This document shows, in pieces, positions 63,587 to 64,000 of a stretch of 64,000 nt of DNA. A program made the translations under genes and the position numbers. Below the pieces are notes generated by a model that was not told where the DNA came from, made no database searches, and worked only from the letters and a program-made list of their open reading frames with translations. The DNA lies in assembly GCA_947473475.1 (NCBI GenBank), contig CANJBZ010000020.1, forward strand, positions 1-64,000, given 5' to 3'. Within the stretch, counting starts at the first letter, position 1. Every line of letters begins with the position of its first letter. This stretch comes from Alphaproteobacteria bacterium. GTDB lineage: Bacteria > Pseudomonadota > Alphaproteobacteria > Micropepsales > Micropepsaceae.

Positions 63587-64000
63587 CTGCCCCATCCACA
63601 TGCGCCTTTAAATGCGTGCTCAAATCGGCCGCGTCATCGGCCGCGCCGTCGATGAAGGCCGATTTGCGCCGCCGCAGGAATTGCAGGCCCATCACGTAAA
63701 GCCCCGGAGCGGGCGTTACGCCGCCGTCGTGGCGGAGGCGCCCCTTTCGATCCAGCACCGGCACGTTCAGCCAGGAATAATCGGGGCGGTATCCCGTCGC
63801 CCATAAAATCGTGCGGATTTCGCCGCGCGTCAGATCGAGTTCGAGCGCCGGCGTGGCACCCACTTCCGTGGGAGGCAGTCGCTCGGGCGGCGGAAGTTGA
63901 TCGTCGATCCCTTGTTCGCGCGCCCAGGTGTCGAAGCCGTCGAGCAGCCGGCCCATCTTCAAATCTGCCAGCGCGCATTGATTGGCGAGCGAGCCGGAAA
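63549..64000 (-). CDS. Flavin-containing monooxygenase (partial)
   Basis: The C-terminal part of an FAD/NADPH monooxygenase on the minus strand; the frame continues open beyond the window at 64000. LWATGYRPDYSWL is the C-terminal ATG-type motif, with LRHDGGVTPAPGLYVMGLQFLRRRKSAFIDG matching the end of YUC/FMO-like proteins. The last residues (PPLPQRGRGPG) and stop come from a palindromic repeat, replacing the natural end. An internal TTG start at 63962 is not needed because upstream sequence is open. Confidence 0.8.
   Translation of the reverse strand, partial: SGSLANQCALADLKMGRLLDGFDTWAREQGIDDQLPPPERLPPTEVGATPALELDLTRGEIRTILWATGYRPDYSWLNVPVLDRKGRLRHDGGVTPAPGLYVMGLQFLRRRKSAFIDGAADDAADLSTHLKAHVDGAAPPLPQRGRGPG

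Overview
The window is a GC-rich bacterial chromosome segment with about 70 genes packed on both strands. The gene content and order point to an alphaproteobacterium. It has a five-gene atpHAGDC operon without the Fo genes, an lgt–midA–pgeF–prs string, sdhC-sdhD-sdhA with DUF2306, DUF3126, UbiK, and GlnD followed by TrpS. I cannot name the genus. There is no rRNA, tRNA, CRISPR array, intact insertion sequence or prophage that I can see.

Layout. 0–3 kb: a small cytochrome c and a large AT-richer pentapeptide-repeat membrane protein. 3–5 kb: an EnvZ/OmpR-like two-component pair. 5–12.5 kb: housekeeping genes (ilvE, moaED, pgsA, uvrC, a persulfide-dioxygenase/rhodanese fusion, folB and a pteridine-reductase-like SDR), with repeats between them. 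12.6–18.4 kb: glnD, a TPR/PRMT-like methyltransferase and trpS. 18.5–27 kb: cutA, a GST, a cold-shock gene, arsC-like, proC, ubiK, lgt, midA, pgeF and prs. 27–35 kb: secreted proteins, an exoD-like gene, uvrB, a TylF-like methyltransferase and a TorF-type porin. 35–43 kb: a phosphatase, nitroreductase, cysE, a RES/Xre toxin–antitoxin pair, phoH-like, a gamma-carbonic anhydrase and an unusual GYF_2 protein. 43–52 kb: sdhCDA, a ParE-type toxin module, rpe with a heparinase, and sdhB alone on the other strand, followed by a HigBA-like module. 53–56.5 kb: two tandem TPR-methyltransferases and a ferritin-like protein. 56.6–61.6 kb: the F1 ATP synthase operon. 61.9–64 kb: a GST, a dienelactone hydrolase and a flavin monooxygenase cut off by the window edge.

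The most unusual content is not the housekeeping genes but a dense set of palindromic repeat elements from at least seven sequence families. Most share one architecture: two hairpin-forming arms in inverted orientation around a short centre. One family has two copies of about 92 bp with a 10–25 bp centre and one copy of 392 bp whose centre is filled by a GIY-YIG endonuclease gene, whose last codons and stop lie in the repeat arm. This looks like a nuclease-bearing palindromic element with its non-autonomous derivatives. Other families sit in frame inside midA, supply the stop codons of two genes (a phosphatase and cysE), or encode the C-terminal tail of the monooxygenase. Three toxin–antitoxin modules lie among these elements between 38 and 53 kb.
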